Assembly: GCF_003971065.1 (NCBI RefSeq)
Contig: NZ_RYDV01000001.1
Location: 895,593 to 959,592 of the forward strand
Direction of reading: 5' to 3'
Origin: Candidimonas sp. SYP-B2681
GTDB taxonomy: Bacteria > Pseudomonadota > Gammaproteobacteria > Burkholderiales > Burkholderiaceae_B
Length of the DNA: 64,000 bases
Shown: positions 29,441 to 40,085 of the stretch, piece after piece
How the letters are laid out: each line of letters starts with the position of its first letter
How positions within the stretch are numbered: the stretch's first letter is position 1
The notes under the pieces: generated by a model
Told to the model about the DNA's origin: nothing
Seen by the model: the letters and a program-made list of their open reading frames with translations, nothing else
Database searches by the model: none
Position numbers and translations under genes: made by a program

Positions 29441-30667
29441 TTAGTCCAGAAATTCACCTTGCAAGTCGTTCAAGAAGCGCCACCCTAAGGGGCTCGCCTG
29501 AAAACGAGAAGGATCCGGTTCCAATAAGCCTCTGTGTATGGCACGGTTTACGGCAGGGGCAATAGAAAGAACGGAAAGGCCAGTGCGATCAGGGAAGCTA
29601 GTGCTCGGTACACCTGCTTTCAACCGCAGAGTATTGAGCATGAACTCAAAGCCCAATTCCTCCGCAAGGATAATGCGTTCTTCAGCAATATGGCTGCCAT
29701 CGTGGCGGCGCGCCTTTTCCATCCAGGAAGTCGGATTTTTCAGCTTGGCCTGGCGGATGATTTTGTCATGAAACGACAGCTTTCCGTGTGCGCCCGGTCC
29801 TATGCCTAGATAGTCTCCGAATTCCCAATAGTTCATGTTGTGCAGGCAACGCTGCCCCGGCTTGGCGTAGGCAGAGACCTCGTACTGTTCCCAACCGCCC
29901 AGGGTGGTCGCCTCAGTAATAAGATCTTGCATGGCTGCACTTATGTCGTCGTCTGGTACTGATGGCGGATACTTCGCGAAAACGGTATTGGGCTCCATTG
30001 TCAGGTGGTACAACGATAAATGTCCGGTCTGAAACGACATCGCCTGCTTCAAGTCCTGCTCACAGCCTAATAGCGACTGTTGCGGTAGCGCGAACATCAG
30101 ATCCAGGTTGACTCGTTGAACAGCACGTTGCGCGATCTCGATCGCTTCGCAGGCCTGCCTGCTATCGTGTATGCGTCCAAGAGCCTGAAGTGCCTGATCG
30201 TTAAAACTTTGTATACCCAGCGAAATACGATTTATTCCGCTGGCGGCATAATCGGCAAAGCGTCCTGCTTCAACCGTGCCGGGATTCGCCTCCATGGTCA
30301 CCTCGGCATCTGGCAACACATTCAGGCAAGCCCTAATCATGGCCAGCATAGCGTCCACGGCTTTGGCGGATAGCAGGCTGGGAGTTCCACCGCCTATAAA
30401 TATCGATACAACCTGACGTCCCCATATCAGGGGTAAAGACTGTTCGAGATCTGCCTGTAATGATGCCAGGTACTGCTCTTCTGGCACTTCTGAGTTCAAT
30501 TCATGGGAATTGAAATCGCAATATGGACACTTTCGTACACACCACGGCACATGAACATATAGCGATAAAGGAGGCAGGCTTGTCAAAATCGACTTGCCGC
30601 CAACCCCCGGTATAAGAGCGGGTTTCCGAGCTTTTTCCTCGGGTACGATAGAGAAGGTGGGATGCAA
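29441..30667 (-). CDS. hemW: HemW: radical SAM heme chaperone (HemN-like)
   Basis: 408 residues. The radical SAM cluster motif is at Cys43, Cys47 and Cys50 (CVRKCPYC), followed by FIGGGTPSLL. HemW proteins lack the extra N-terminal cysteine and N-terminal extension of true coproporphyrinogen dehydrogenase HemN, which fits this length and the LYVHVPWC start of the domain. Many databases label it coproporphyrinogen III oxidase-like. It follows rdgB by 21 bp, as in many proteobacteria. Confidence 0.93.
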   Translation of the reverse strand: MHPTFSIVPEEKARKPALIPGVGGKSILTSLPPLSLYVHVPWCVRKCPYCDFNSHELNSEVPEEQYLASLQADLEQSLPLIWGRQVVSIFIGGGTPSLLSAKAVDAMLAMIRACLNVLPDAEVTMEANPGTVEAGRFADYAASGINRISLGIQSFNDQALQALGRIHDSRQACEAIEIAQRAVQRVNLDLMFALPQQSLLGCEQDLKQAMSFQTGHLSLYHLTMEPNTVFAKYPPSVPDDDISAAMQDLITEATTLGGWEQYEVSAYAKPGQRCLHNMNYWEFGDYLGIGPGAHGKLSFHDKIIRQAKLKNPTSWMEKARRHDGSHIAEERIILAEELGFEFMLNTLRLKAGVPSTSFPDRTGLSVLSIAPAVNRAIHRGLLEPDPSRFQASPLGWRFLNDLQGEFLD

Positions 30668-30688
30668 GCTAGGTCTCGGTCGATTAGG

Positions 30689-31297
30689 TTAAGTGGGGTC
30701 TGTGCTGTTACGCAATGCCTGCAACAGCTCTTTCAATGCTTGAGCGCGGTGACTGCAGCGGTTTTTAACCGCGGGATCAAGCTCCGCCACCGTTTTGGCC
30801 AATTCGGGAACGTAGAAATGTGCGTCATAGCCGAATCCATTCGCTCCCTTTGGCACATCAATGATCTCTCCCCACCACGTCCCCTGAGCAATGATGGGCA
30901 TGGGATCGTCCGCCGACCTCAGGTACACGAGCACGGCAACATAACAGGCGGAGCGATCACGTACAGTAGCCAACAAATTTACCAGATGCGTGTTATTGGC
31001 AAGGTCGGATTTCTCGCCACCGCTAAGCGAAGCAAATCGGGCTGACAACACCCCGGGCGCTCCATCGAGCGCTGTCACACACAAGCCGGAATCGTCTGCC
31101 AACGCGGGTAAACCAGTGATGCGGCTTGCGTGTCGTGCTTTTGTCAAAGCGTTTTCAAGGAAGGTGGAATACGGCTCGTCGGCTTCGGGAACACCAAGCT
31201 CCCCTTGTGCAATCATATCGATTCCAGCCAAGGAGAGAATGGCGGAAAATTCTTTAAGCTTGCCAGCGTTGTTGGACGCCAGAACTACTTTAGACAT
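30689..31297 (-). CDS. rdgB: RdgB/HAM1 non-canonical purine NTP pyrophosphatase
   Basis: 202 residues from the ATG at 31297, which has an AGGAG ribosome-binding site; the open frame upstream to 31381 lies in the LysR gene. The N-terminus SKVVLASNNAGKLKEF, LPALADDSGLCV and SHRAQAL are diagnostic. Hydrolyses dITP/XTP to monophosphates, cleaning the nucleotide pool. The start overlaps the end of the LysR gene by 8 bp. Confidence 0.95.
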   Translation of the reverse strand: MSKVVLASNNAGKLKEFSAILSLAGIDMIAQGELGVPEADEPYSTFLENALTKARHASRITGLPALADDSGLCVTALDGAPGVLSARFASLSGGEKSDLANNTHLVNLLATVRDRSACYVAVLVYLRSADDPMPIIAQGTWWGEIIDVPKGANGFGYDAHFYVPELAKTVAELDPAVKNRCSHRAQALKELLQALRNSTDPT

Positions 31298-32204
31298 CAA
31301 TTTGCTCCTGGGAACCATCTTTAACAAGCAAGGAGACGAGCTCCTTGGCAAATACAGGAAGTCTGTCGAATTGGCGCACACAAATATGCAAGCGCCGCAA
31401 AGCCCACGCGTCGTTCAGAGAAATAATCTTCAAAGGCATATCTTTCACATAGCGACGGGCGGCAGACTCGGGAATTACGCCTATGCCGACATGGGCGGCA
31501 ATCATGCGGCATGCTGCTTCAAAATTACTGACCTCGACACGAAATCGCAAGACGCGGCCCAGATCATCTGCTGCCTGCAACAGGAAAGCGTGAATTGCAC
31601 TGGCCTCGGACAAACCCACATAATCATAGGTTAATGTTTCGTCGAAATCGACCGAGGTATTGGCGGCAAGCGGGTGGTCTACGTGAGTAACCAGCGCCAG
31701 GCGATCGGTGCGGTATGGCAAGAATTCAATACTTTCACCGCCGCCGGCCTGCGCCGTAACGCCTATATCCGCCGTGCCGTCGGCCACAGCCTTGACGACC
31801 AGATAGCTTAGGCGTTCTCGCAATTCGACGTTAACGTCCGGATGCGCGGCAAGATACTGCGCGAGTATGGCTGGCATGAACTCGTTCATGGCAGTTGTAT
31901 TGGCGTACACCCGGACTCTGCCCTTCACGCCGCTTGCATATTCCTGGATGTCGCCGCGCAGGTGTTCAAGCTGGCGCAATACGATCCTTGCATGTCGCAC
32001 AAAGGCTTCGCCCGATGGCGTAAGTGTCACGCCTTGGCTATTGCGATAAAAAAGTGCGGTGCCCAAATGATTTTCAAGGTTCTTCACACGGTTGCTGGCC
32101 GCCGGCAAAGATAAAAAGGAACGTTCTGCCCCCTTGGTCATGCTTTGGGCGCCCGCTACGTTGACCATCAATTGCATATCGGTCAAATCAAAGTGCATCG
32201 CCAT
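31290..32204 (-). CDS. LysR family transcriptional regulator
   Basis: 304 residues. N-terminal winged helix-turn-helix with MTKGAERSFLSLPAASNRVKNLE, then a periplasmic-binding-like effector domain. Divergent from the acyl-CoA dehydrogenase at 32319 across about 115 bp, so it probably controls that gene and the following MmgE/PrpD gene (inference). Two close ATGs (32204 and 32198) are possible. Confidence 0.9.
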   Translation of the reverse strand: MAMHFDLTDMQLMVNVAGAQSMTKGAERSFLSLPAASNRVKNLENHLGTALFYRNSQGVTLTPSGEAFVRHARIVLRQLEHLRGDIQEYASGVKGRVRVYANTTAMNEFMPAILAQYLAAHPDVNVELRERLSYLVVKAVADGTADIGVTAQAGGGESIEFLPYRTDRLALVTHVDHPLAANTSVDFDETLTYDYVGLSEASAIHAFLLQAADDLGRVLRFRVEVSNFEAACRMIAAHVGIGVIPESAARRYVKDMPLKIISLNDAWALRRLHICVRQFDRLPVFAKELVSLLVKDGSQEQIDV

Positions 32205-32318
32205 GTATAAGTATTCTCTTCAAAATTGGCAAACCCCCGCTTAAGCAAGCAAGAATTGGCAAGCGGCCCGCGTTAGGGCACAGTAACATCCATTGTAATA
32301 AAACCGGACGCCGACACC

Positions 32319-33479
32319 ATGCCGCAATCTACCCAGCCCTTCCAGGAAATTCGCGATGCCATCCGCGATTTGTGCTCGCAATTCCCCCCCGAATACTTCC
32401 GCAAGATCGACCACGAGCGCGGATACCCCGAAGAATTCGTCAATACGCTGACGGAGGCCGGCTGGCTAGCCGCCCTGATCCCCGACGAATACGGTGGTTC
32501 GGGTCTGTCGCTGACTGAAGCGTCGGTCATCATGGAGGAAATAAATCGCAGCGGCGGCAATTCGGGCGTATGCCACGGGCAGATGTATAACATGGGGACA
32601 TTATTGCGCCATGGTTCAGCCGAGCAAAAGCAACGCTACCTGCCCCGCATCGCCAGCGGCGAACTTCGGCTGCAATCGATGGGGGTCACCGAACCCACTA
32701 CCGGCACCGATACCACGAAAATAAAAACTACGGCTGTCAAACAGGGCGATCGCTACGTTATCAATGGTCAAAAGGTATGGATTTCGCGTATTCAGCACTC
32801 GGACCTGATGATTCTGTTGGCCCGAACCACGCCGTTGGACCAGGTAAAGAAAAAATCGGAAGGCATGTCGATTTTTATCGTTGATCTGCACGAGGCCATT
32901 GGCAAAGGTATGGAAGTACGCCCAATCCTTAATATGGTCAATCACGAAACCAACGAGCTATTTTTCGACAACCTCGAGATTCCAGCTGAAAACCTGATCG
33001 GCGAAGAAGGCAAGGGGTTCAAGTATATCCTGGATGGCCTTAACGCAGAACGCACCCTCATTGCTGCAGAGTGTATAGGAGACGGTCACTGGTTCATAGA
33101 TAAGGTATCTGCCTACGTAAAAGAGCGCATCGTCTTCAACCGGCCTATCGGGCAGAACCAGGGTGTCCAGTTTCCCATCGCTCGTGCCCATATTAACGTC
33201 GAGGCCGCCAGCCTGATGCGTTACGAAGCATGCCGCTTATACGACGCTCATCAGCCCTGCGGCGCTCAGGCAAATATGGCCAAACTGCTGGCCGCCGATG
33301 CGTCGTGGGAAGCTGCCAATGCATGCCTGCAATTTCACGGAGGCTTCGGTTTCGCCAACGAATACGACATTGAACGAAAGTTCCGCGAAACACGGCTTTA
33401 TCAAGTGGCCCCGATTTCTACGAACCTTATTCTTTCCTACGTTGCTGAACACGTATTGGGACTTCCGCGTTCGTTCTAA
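32319..33479 (+). CDS. Acyl-CoA dehydrogenase family protein
   Basis: 386 residues with the three-domain ACAD layout. MGVTEPTTGTDTTKIKT (FAD/substrate loop) and INGQKVWISRIQHSDLM in the middle domain, and CLQFHGGFGFANEYDIERKFRETRLYQ at the C-terminus, are signature stretches. Oxidises an acyl-CoA to the 2-enoyl-CoA with FAD, passing electrons to ETF. The chain-length or branch preference is not readable. Next to a LysR regulator and an MmgE/PrpD protein, so it may act on a short branched acid (inference). Confidence 0.93.
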   Translation: MPQSTQPFQEIRDAIRDLCSQFPPEYFRKIDHERGYPEEFVNTLTEAGWLAALIPDEYGGSGLSLTEASVIMEEINRSGGNSGVCHGQMYNMGTLLRHGSAEQKQRYLPRIASGELRLQSMGVTEPTTGTDTTKIKTTAVKQGDRYVINGQKVWISRIQHSDLMILLARTTPLDQVKKKSEGMSIFIVDLHEAIGKGMEVRPILNMVNHETNELFFDNLEIPAENLIGEEGKGFKYILDGLNAERTLIAAECIGDGHWFIDKVSAYVKERIVFNRPIGQNQGVQFPIARAHINVEAASLMRYEACRLYDAHQPCGAQANMAKLLAADASWEAANACLQFHGGFGFANEYDIERKFRETRLYQVAPISTNLILSYVAEHVLGLPRSF

Positions 33480-33531
33480 CTATGCACGTACCACCTCTCT
33501 CTTGTAACGTAACGTCTTGCTGGAAACCATC

Positions 33532-34884
33532 ATGAATCATCCTAGTGCCGAACTTGCAGAATTTGCAGCCCAACTCGCCTACGACGACATTCCGCCCGAA
33601 GTATTACGGCGCACCGAAGACCTGATGCTGGACTGTCTGGCTTCAATACTGGCGGGCTCCAGTGCCCGGCCCGTTCAAACCATTGCAAAGTTTTCGGACA
33701 TGATGGGGCCCACAAGCGGCCCCTCCGAAAACATGGTCACCCGCCGCAGCACTAGCCCGCTTTTTGCCGCAATGGTCAATGCCGCATCAGCACACATGGT
33801 AGAACAAGACGACGTGCATAATGGGTCGGTTTTTCACCCTGCAGCAGTGGTATTCCCACCTGCTATCGCGGTAGCGCAGGCCTTGGGACGATCCGGCAAA
33901 GAACTGCTGGTAGCCTGTGTAGCGGGTTACGAAGTTGGCATACGGGTAGGCGAATTTTTGGGCCGCTCGCATTACAAAATTTTCCATACCACTGGAACGG
34001 CTGGGGCGTTGGCTGCCGCAGTGGCTGTGGGCCGTCTGCTGAACCTCAACAATGACCAGATGCTCAATGCCTTGGGCTCAGCGGGTACGCAAGCCGCCGG
34101 GCTGTGGGAGTTTCTGCGGGATGCGGCCGATTCCAAACAACTGCATACCGCCAAGGCTGCCGCTAACGGGCTGACGGCCGCCTACCTGGCCCATGATGGA
34201 TTCACCGGTGCGCAGCATGTGCTTGAAGGGCCGCAGGGTATGGGCGCAGGTATGTCGCAAGATGCCGATCCGGCAAAACTTACCGACCGCTTGGGCAAAC
34301 GCTGGACCGTCCTCGAGACATCGTTCAAATACCATGCTTCATGCCGCCACACCCATCCAGCGGCCGACGCCCTGCTGCAAATTGTGCAGTCACATCAATT
34401 GACGGTAAACGATATCGCCAGCGTAGTGGCCCACGTTCATCAGGGGGCTATCGATGTTCTGGGCCCAGTCGTTGAGCCCACGTCGGTGCATCAATCCAAG
34501 TTTTCAATGGGAACGGTACTAGGCCTGATCGCGCAGCAACGCCGGGCTGGTCTACCAGAATTCGATGCTGCCCTTAACGACCCCGCGATAGCCGCTTTTC
34601 GAAAACTCGTCACAATGGACCTCGATACCGAGGTCGACAATGCCTACCCACAGCAATGGATAGGAAAAGTCACCGTAACAACTACCGATGGCCGCACGTT
34701 CTCGGCCCGTGTCGACGAACCTAAAGGCGATCCAGGCAACACCCTGAGCCGCCCGGAAATCGAGGACAAGGCATTACGCCTGGGCACTTATCGCAATGCT
34801 GCCACCAAAGAAGAAAGCCAGGCGCTTATCGGCAAGGTCTGGGAATTATCCCGTGTAGAGCTCGTAGGGCGCTTTATCGCGTAG
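33532..34884 (+). CDS. MmgE/PrpD family protein
   Basis: 450 residues from the ATG at 33532 (a TTG five codons earlier is possible). HNGSVFHPAAVVFPPAIA, GYEVGIRVGEFLG and the C-terminal-half ASCRHTHPAADALL are typical of the MmgE/PrpD fold, which includes 2-methylcitrate dehydratase, cis-aconitate decarboxylase and iminodisuccinate epimerase. It is too divergent to name the substrate. Located 52 bp after the acyl-CoA dehydrogenase and convergent with rph with a 5-bp gap. Confidence 0.9.
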   Translation: MNHPSAELAEFAAQLAYDDIPPEVLRRTEDLMLDCLASILAGSSARPVQTIAKFSDMMGPTSGPSENMVTRRSTSPLFAAMVNAASAHMVEQDDVHNGSVFHPAAVVFPPAIAVAQALGRSGKELLVACVAGYEVGIRVGEFLGRSHYKIFHTTGTAGALAAAVAVGRLLNLNNDQMLNALGSAGTQAAGLWEFLRDAADSKQLHTAKAAANGLTAAYLAHDGFTGAQHVLEGPQGMGAGMSQDADPAKLTDRLGKRWTVLETSFKYHASCRHTHPAADALLQIVQSHQLTVNDIASVVAHVHQGAIDVLGPVVEPTSVHQSKFSMGTVLGLIAQQRRAGLPEFDAALNDPAIAAFRKLVTMDLDTEVDNAYPQQWIGKVTVTTTDGRTFSARVDEPKGDPGNTLSRPEIEDKALRLGTYRNAATKEESQALIGKVWELSRVELVGRFIA

Positions 34885-34889
34885 CCAGC

Positions 34890-35651
34890 TTAGCCCAGCG
34901 CTTGCTTTTGGTAGGCAATCAGCTGGGCAATGCCGTCTTGCGCCATATCAAGAAGGGCATTCAACTCCGTCCGGTCGAATGTCTGCCCTTCCGCAGTGCC
35001 CTGCACTTCCACAAACTTACCGGCCCCCGTCATGACAATATTCATGTCGGCGTCGCATGCGGAATCTTCGATGTAATCCAGGTCCAGGACGGGACGGCCG
35101 TCCACCAGTCCCACCGAGACCGCCGCCACGTGGTCGAGGATGGGATTCGATGCAAGCACGCTTTGATCGAGCAAAGTACGAATCGCTATCGCAGCGGCCA
35201 CCCAGGCGCCTGTGATACTGGCGCAGCGCGTGCCTCCGTCGGCCTGCAAAACATCGCAGTCCAAGTGCAACGTGCGCTCGCCTAATGCCGTCAAATCAAA
35301 TACCGCCCGCAGGCTTCGGCCTATTAGCCGTTGAATCTCTTGTGTTCGCCCACTTTGTTTGCCGCGGGCTGCTTCGCGGTCAGAGCGAGTATGGGTTGAG
35401 CGCGGCAGCATTCCGTATTCTGCTGTAACCCATCCCTGGCCTTTACCCTTCAGGAAAGGTGGTACCTTGTCGAGCACACTGGCGTTGCATAGCACGTGAG
35501 TGTCTCCGGCTTTGATAAGCACTGAACCTTCGGCATGACGTGTATACCCGACCTCGATGGAGAGCGCGCGTAATTCAGTGGTGGAGCGCCCAGTGGGACG
35601 CGTCGTGCCAGAGGAGGTGGAGAATATAGATGCAGGCAAGGAAGGCTCCAT
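34890..35651 (-). CDS. rph: Ribonuclease PH
   Basis: 253 residues; RNase PH is usually about 238-246, so the first 15 residues (a Ser/Thr-rich tail) may be an extension or the start may lie a little downstream. [34 protein letters not shown] and [13 protein letters not shown] are the family signatures. Trims tRNA 3' ends by phosphorolysis. Divergent from yicC, a common arrangement. Confidence 0.96.
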   Translation of the reverse strand: MEPSLPASIFSTSSGTTRPTGRSTTELRALSIEVGYTRHAEGSVLIKAGDTHVLCNASVLDKVPPFLKGKGQGWVTAEYGMLPRSTHTRSDREAARGKQSGRTQEIQRLIGRSLRAVFDLTALGERTLHLDCDVLQADGGTRCASITGAWVAAAIAIRTLLDQSVLASNPILDHVAAVSVGLVDGRPVLDLDYIEDSACDADMNIVMTGAGKFVEVQGTAEGQTFDRTELNALLDMAQDGIAQLIAYQKQALG

Positions 35652-35773
35652 TAATAAAAATGATAATCAATTAAACAGAATTCTCTCATAAGGCAAGACA
35701 TGACGCTGCTTCACCCACGCCGACATGCCCCGCTTACAATAGCAACTTTAGGCGATAACAGGACACTCTACTT

Positions 35774-36706
35774 ATGATCCGCAGCATGACCGCTTTTGGC
35801 AACGCGCGCTCCGAAACAGCTCAAGGCAGCGTCACGATTGAATTTCGTACCGTCAACAGCAGGTTTCTGGATATCAACTTCCGCCTGCCCGAAGACTTAC
35901 GCATGGTGGAAGGACTGATCCGTGAAAGGCTTGGGCAAACAGTCACTCGTGGCAAAGTAGAAATTCGTGTCAATTATGCGCGCACCGACACCCGTGTGGC
36001 AGCCACACTTAATCCTGAATACCTACGAGCCCTTGCCGAACAGCTTCATCTCGCTCGCGAGATACTCCCCGATGTAGCGGCTCCCCGTTTGACCGAACTG
36101 CTTAATGCGTCAAACAGCACCGACAATGGCGATTTCGACCCAGAGATATGGTCCGCGATGTGCCTCGATGCAACGACTCAGGCCCTCGCTGAGCTTCAGG
36201 CTGGCCGCGAGCGCGAGGGCCAGCGCCTGGCAGCAATGATGCAGGATTGCGCCAGCGAGGTCAGCCAAATTGTCGACCAGGTGGAGAAGGATTTGCCCGC
36301 GTTGCTGGCAGAGCATCAGGAAAAAATCGCGAATAAACTGCGCGATGCCTTGACTGCAGTTAGTCCCGACGGCTTTGCGCATATCAGTGGCCCGGAACTT
36401 TCCGCCCGCATCGCACAAGAAGCATCGTTATTTTCCCTTCGTATCGATGTCGCCGAAGAACTTTCACGCTTACGCTCACACATCGCCGAACTCGAACACT
36501 TGCTGAATACCGGTGAAACGATCGCTCGCAAAGATAAAAAGAATGGTGGCAGCGCAGGAAAGCGGCTGGATTTCCTTTTCCAGGAAATGAATCGCGAAGC
36601 CAATACACTGGGCTCCAAGGCCAGCGCCTTGAGCGTCACTCGCGCAGCGATCGATCTTAAATTGCTGATTGAGCAAATGCGCGAGCAAGCCCAAAATATT
36701 GAGTAA
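35774..36706 (+). CDS. yicC: YicC family endoribonuclease
   Basis: 310 residues. The start MIRSMTAFGNARSETAQGSV and the C-terminal DFLFQEMNREANTLGSKA are the YicC N- and C-terminal domain signatures. The family is reported to have endoribonuclease activity on small RNAs. In many beta- and gammaproteobacteria gmk follows yicC; here trehalose genes follow instead. Confidence 0.95.
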   Translation: MIRSMTAFGNARSETAQGSVTIEFRTVNSRFLDINFRLPEDLRMVEGLIRERLGQTVTRGKVEIRVNYARTDTRVAATLNPEYLRALAEQLHLAREILPDVAAPRLTELLNASNSTDNGDFDPEIWSAMCLDATTQALAELQAGREREGQRLAAMMQDCASEVSQIVDQVEKDLPALLAEHQEKIANKLRDALTAVSPDGFAHISGPELSARIAQEASLFSLRIDVAEELSRLRSHIAELEHLLNTGETIARKDKKNGGSAGKRLDFLFQEMNREANTLGSKASALSVTRAAIDLKLLIEQMREQAQNIE

Positions 36707-36781
36707 GCGTTTACGGTCACAGGAGACAGAAGGGGTATAGTTCAGTTTGATAGATGCGTTACTACGCAGGGTGAGGCTTCG

Positions 36782-37624
36782 ATGATGCTTCCAGACGAAA
36801 ATCAAAGCTCAACCAACCCTAGACCAGAGCCCGAAACTTTGGTGAAAGGATCCGTCGAACCACCGCGGCGGGCCTTCGATCAACTCGCCATTTTCCTCGA
36901 TCTTGATGGAACGCTCGCGCCTATCGTTCCCACCCCCGACAAGGCAAGGGTTTCAAGTGCAACCATACACCTTCTGGAACGTATATTTATTGCGTGTCAC
37001 GGTGCCTTAGCTATCGTCTCGGGGCGAGACGCAGCGGGTATAGAGCGCCTCCTTGCACCACTTCGGCTGCCTTATGCCGCCCTGCATGGGGCCGAGCTAA
37101 AAGACCCCAACGGCGAAATCAAAACGATTGATGTCCCGCAGGACAAACTATCAGAGATCGTCGCCGTAGTCGAAAAAGCGATGGCGAGCCTTCCTGGAAC
37201 AATCGTCGAACGTAAAAGTTTATCGGTTGCCTTACATTACCGAAATGCCCCCCAATTTCAACAGGATATTTATCGCCTCGCTGAATCTGCACTAAAAGAT
37301 CATGAGCGACACTTCGAAATCCAGGAAGGCAAAATGGTGATCGAAATCAAGCCGCGCCATGCAAGCAAAGGGGCCGCCATCAAGCATTTCATGAACATGG
37401 TGCCCTTTCAGGGGCGCGTGCCGGTGTTTGCGGGCGACGATCTTACCGACGAAGCAGGATTCTTCGTCGTCAATGCACTGAACGGCATAACGATAAAAGT
37501 CGGAGAAGGACCCACTATTGCGCAATGGCGTTTAGACGATACCGAGGCCTTGAGCACCTGGCTGCACACATTATTTGTCGTTAAAGGGCATAGCGGCGAC
37601 CGCGTCAGCACCAATAAAGGATAG
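36782..37624 (+). CDS. otsB: Trehalose-6-phosphate phosphatase
   Basis: 280 residues. HAD-type motif I FLDLDGTLAP with Asp40 (nucleophile) and Asp42, then the VSGRDAAGIERLL motif II region and motif IV FAGDDLTDEAGF. Dephosphorylates trehalose-6-phosphate to trehalose. The first 30 residues are a hydrophilic extension before the HAD core. It ends 4 bp before otsA starts, so the two form an operon. Confidence 0.94.
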   Translation: MMLPDENQSSTNPRPEPETLVKGSVEPPRRAFDQLAIFLDLDGTLAPIVPTPDKARVSSATIHLLERIFIACHGALAIVSGRDAAGIERLLAPLRLPYAALHGAELKDPNGEIKTIDVPQDKLSEIVAVVEKAMASLPGTIVERKSLSVALHYRNAPQFQQDIYRLAESALKDHERHFEIQEGKMVIEIKPRHASKGAAIKHFMNMVPFQGRVPVFAGDDLTDEAGFFVVNALNGITIKVGEGPTIAQWRLDDTEALSTWLHTLFVVKGHSGDRVSTNKG

Positions 37625-37628
37625 AACA

Positions 37629-38996
37629 ATGAGTAGGCTGATCGTTGTATCGAATCGCGTTGCATCGATTACCGAAGGCAAGAGCTCAGCCGGCGGACTA
37701 GTGGTCGGAGTCCTCGATGCGCTGCGCGAAACGGGCGGCATTTGGCTTGGCTGGAGCGGCACGCTCGAACCCAAGCTCAAACTAAACCCATTCTCAGAAC
37801 GCCACGAGAACATCGAGTTCTTAACGGTGCCCCTGACAAAACGCGATTACGATCGGTACTACCGCGGCTTCTCCAACGGAGTCCTATGGCCAACGTTCCA
37901 CTACCGGATCGATTTAAGCCTGTACACCCGAATCGACTATATGGGCTATTTGGAAGTCAATCGAAAATTTGCGCAAATATTGGCATCGACGGTGGAAGAA
38001 GACGATCACATCTGGGTGCACGACTATCACCTGATTCCTTTGGGAAAGGCATGCCGCGACTTGGGCATTCAAAACAAGACAGGTTTTTTTCTTCACATTC
38101 CTTTCCCATCCCCTTCGGTACTCCGAACGATTCCGCCCCATCGAGAATTGGTTGAATCGATGTGTGCTTATGATTTGCTTGGGTTTCAGACCGATAACGA
38201 TGTTCAGGCTTTTCTCGACTACGCCGCGCGATGCCTCGGTGCGACCGTTACCGGTAATGTGGTCCAGTTGGGCGACCGCATTACCAGGGTCGGCGCCTAC
38301 CCCATCGGCATCCACCCTGAACAAGTCAAGTCGCTGTCAAAGGAATCCGTTCATACCAAGCCCCTGGCAACCTTAAAAGCCGGATTGCTGGACCGCAAGC
38401 TTATTGTCAGTGTGGATCGGCTGGACTACAGCAAAGGGCTAGTCGAGCGTTTCAATGCGTTTGAACAGTTGCTGGAAACGTCGCCTCAGTACCGCGGAAA
38501 GGTAACTTTCGTTCAAATCGCCCCGCCTTCAAGACAGGACGTCCAGGGATATCGTCAAATCAGGCGCCAGCTCGAGAGCACCGCCGGACGTATCAACGGC
38601 AAATGGACGGAATTGTCATGGACGCCCATCCGCTACATGAATCGATCGTACGATCGCGGGCTACTAATGGCGATTTTCCGGACGTCTCAGGTGGGCTTGG
38701 TAACGCCACTGCGTGACGGAATGAACCTTGTCGCCAAAGAATATATTGCATCACAACCTGCGCATGATCCGGGTGTGCTCGTTTTGTCCGAGTTTGCCGG
38801 AGCGGCTGCTGAAATGCGAAACGGAGCCGTCATGGTGAACCCTTACGATTTGCAAGGTATGGCTGACGGCTTGCATCGCGCATTGAGTATGCCCCTGGAA
38901 GAGAGAAAATCACGTTACGAACATTTAATGGCCGTGCTCAAACAGAACGACCTATCAACCTGGCGGGATAGATTTCTGTCTGATCTCGCAGCGTAA
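37629..38996 (+). CDS. otsA: Trehalose-6-phosphate synthase
   Basis: 455 residues from the ATG at 37629, which has an AAAGGA ribosome-binding site and gives the classic [12 protein letters not shown] start. GT20 landmarks: [43 protein letters not shown] and the C-terminal [13 protein letters not shown]. Joins UDP-glucose and glucose-6-phosphate to trehalose-6-phosphate. With otsB it makes the osmoprotectant trehalose. Confidence 0.96.
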   Translation: MSRLIVVSNRVASITEGKSSAGGLVVGVLDALRETGGIWLGWSGTLEPKLKLNPFSERHENIEFLTVPLTKRDYDRYYRGFSNGVLWPTFHYRIDLSLYTRIDYMGYLEVNRKFAQILASTVEEDDHIWVHDYHLIPLGKACRDLGIQNKTGFFLHIPFPSPSVLRTIPPHRELVESMCAYDLLGFQTDNDVQAFLDYAARCLGATVTGNVVQLGDRITRVGAYPIGIHPEQVKSLSKESVHTKPLATLKAGLLDRKLIVSVDRLDYSKGLVERFNAFEQLLETSPQYRGKVTFVQIAPPSRQDVQGYRQIRRQLESTAGRINGKWTELSWTPIRYMNRSYDRGLLMAIFRTSQVGLVTPLRDGMNLVAKEYIASQPAHDPGVLVLSEFAGAAAEMRNGAVMVNPYDLQGMADGLHRALSMPLEERKSRYEHLMAVLKQNDLSTWRDRFLSDLAA

Positions 38997-39076
38997 ACCT
39001 CGCAGCGTATTGCAAGTATTCGAAATTCAGACTTGGCCTCTTATTGTATCCACTGTATCCGCTCCTTTTTTGCATC

Positions 39077-40051
39077 ATGACTCTTCTGAACAACACACAA
39101 CCGTTTCCCTGCGCGAGTTATATACGGGAGATTGGCCGAGGCTCCCGCAGCGGTCGTGACCTAAGCCGTCAGGATGCAAAAATTCTCTATGGCGCCATTC
39201 TGGCCGGACGCGTCAGCGATTTGGAGCTTGGAGCAATATTGATTGCTTATCGGATCAAAAGCGAAAGCGTCCAGGAACTCGCCGGCATGATGGACGCTGT
39301 GCAAGACGCTGTTCAAATGTTGGACTGGAACGTCACAACGCCGGTCGTCATTCCGAGCTACAACGGCGCTCGGAAAAGGCCTAATCTCGTGCCTTTATTA
39401 GCGGCGATGCTCGCCCAACGCGGTGTACCAGTGCTGATCCACGGCGTACTGAGCGATCCGGGACGAATAACGACTGCCGAAATCCTGAGCCTAATGGGTA
39501 TCGCTGCGGCCCGTGACCATCTGGCCATCAAACATGGGCTGGATCAAGACCGCCTCGCATTCGCGCCAATTGAAACGCTTGCACCTGCCCTTGCCAGTCA
39601 ATTGTCGCTGCGCGCCACATTAGGTGTTAGAAACTCGGCGCATACGCTGGCCAAAATGTTGCAACCTTTTCGCTCTCCGGCTTTAAGGCTGGTCAACTAT
39701 ACCCACGCGGCTTATGGCGACACATTATCGGAATACTTCCGCCTGCCCGACACTGCCGGCCACGCGGGCGTCCTGTTGAGCCGCGGAACGGAAGGTGAGG
39801 CAGCCGCCGACGCGACGCTGCCCCGTGAAGCGGTATGGCTGCACGACGGCGGTACCGAGATCCTTATCCCTGCAACCGAAAAAGACCTTCGTGATTCGCC
39901 GCTGCTTCCAGAATCAGTGAGTGCGGCCGAAACGGCAATATGGACGACGAGAGTCCTTGCGGGGCAGTTAGAGGCACCAAAAGCAATTGCTGCTCAAGTC
40001 GATGCAATTGTGAAACTTTGCGAGCGTACGTCGCGGACTACGCCGGGCTGA
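39077..40051 (+). CDS. ybiB: YbiB/TrpD2 family DNA-binding protein
   Basis: 324 residues from the ATG at 39077; an upstream ATG at 39044 adds 11 hydrophobic residues. [29 protein letters not shown] and [16 protein letters not shown] match YbiB, a homologue of anthranilate phosphoribosyltransferase that binds DNA rather than making tryptophan. The glycine-rich PRPP loop typical of TrpD is not evident, supporting TrpD2. It is the last intact core gene before a block of pseudogenes. Confidence 0.88.
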   Translation: MTLLNNTQPFPCASYIREIGRGSRSGRDLSRQDAKILYGAILAGRVSDLELGAILIAYRIKSESVQELAGMMDAVQDAVQMLDWNVTTPVVIPSYNGARKRPNLVPLLAAMLAQRGVPVLIHGVLSDPGRITTAEILSLMGIAAARDHLAIKHGLDQDRLAFAPIETLAPALASQLSLRATLGVRNSAHTLAKMLQPFRSPALRLVNYTHAAYGDTLSEYFRLPDTAGHAGVLLSRGTEGEAAADATLPREAVWLHDGGTEILIPATEKDLRDSPLLPESVSAAETAIWTTRVLAGQLEAPKAIAAQVDAIVKLCERTSRTTPG

Positions 40052-40085
40052 CCTAAGTAAGTCCGGCCATTTTCACACGAAAGGC

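Noticed and set aside
38980..39018. Direct repeat CTCGCAGCGTA after otsA
   Set aside because: Only two short copies, the first in the coding end of otsA; no sign of a regulatory or mobile repeat.
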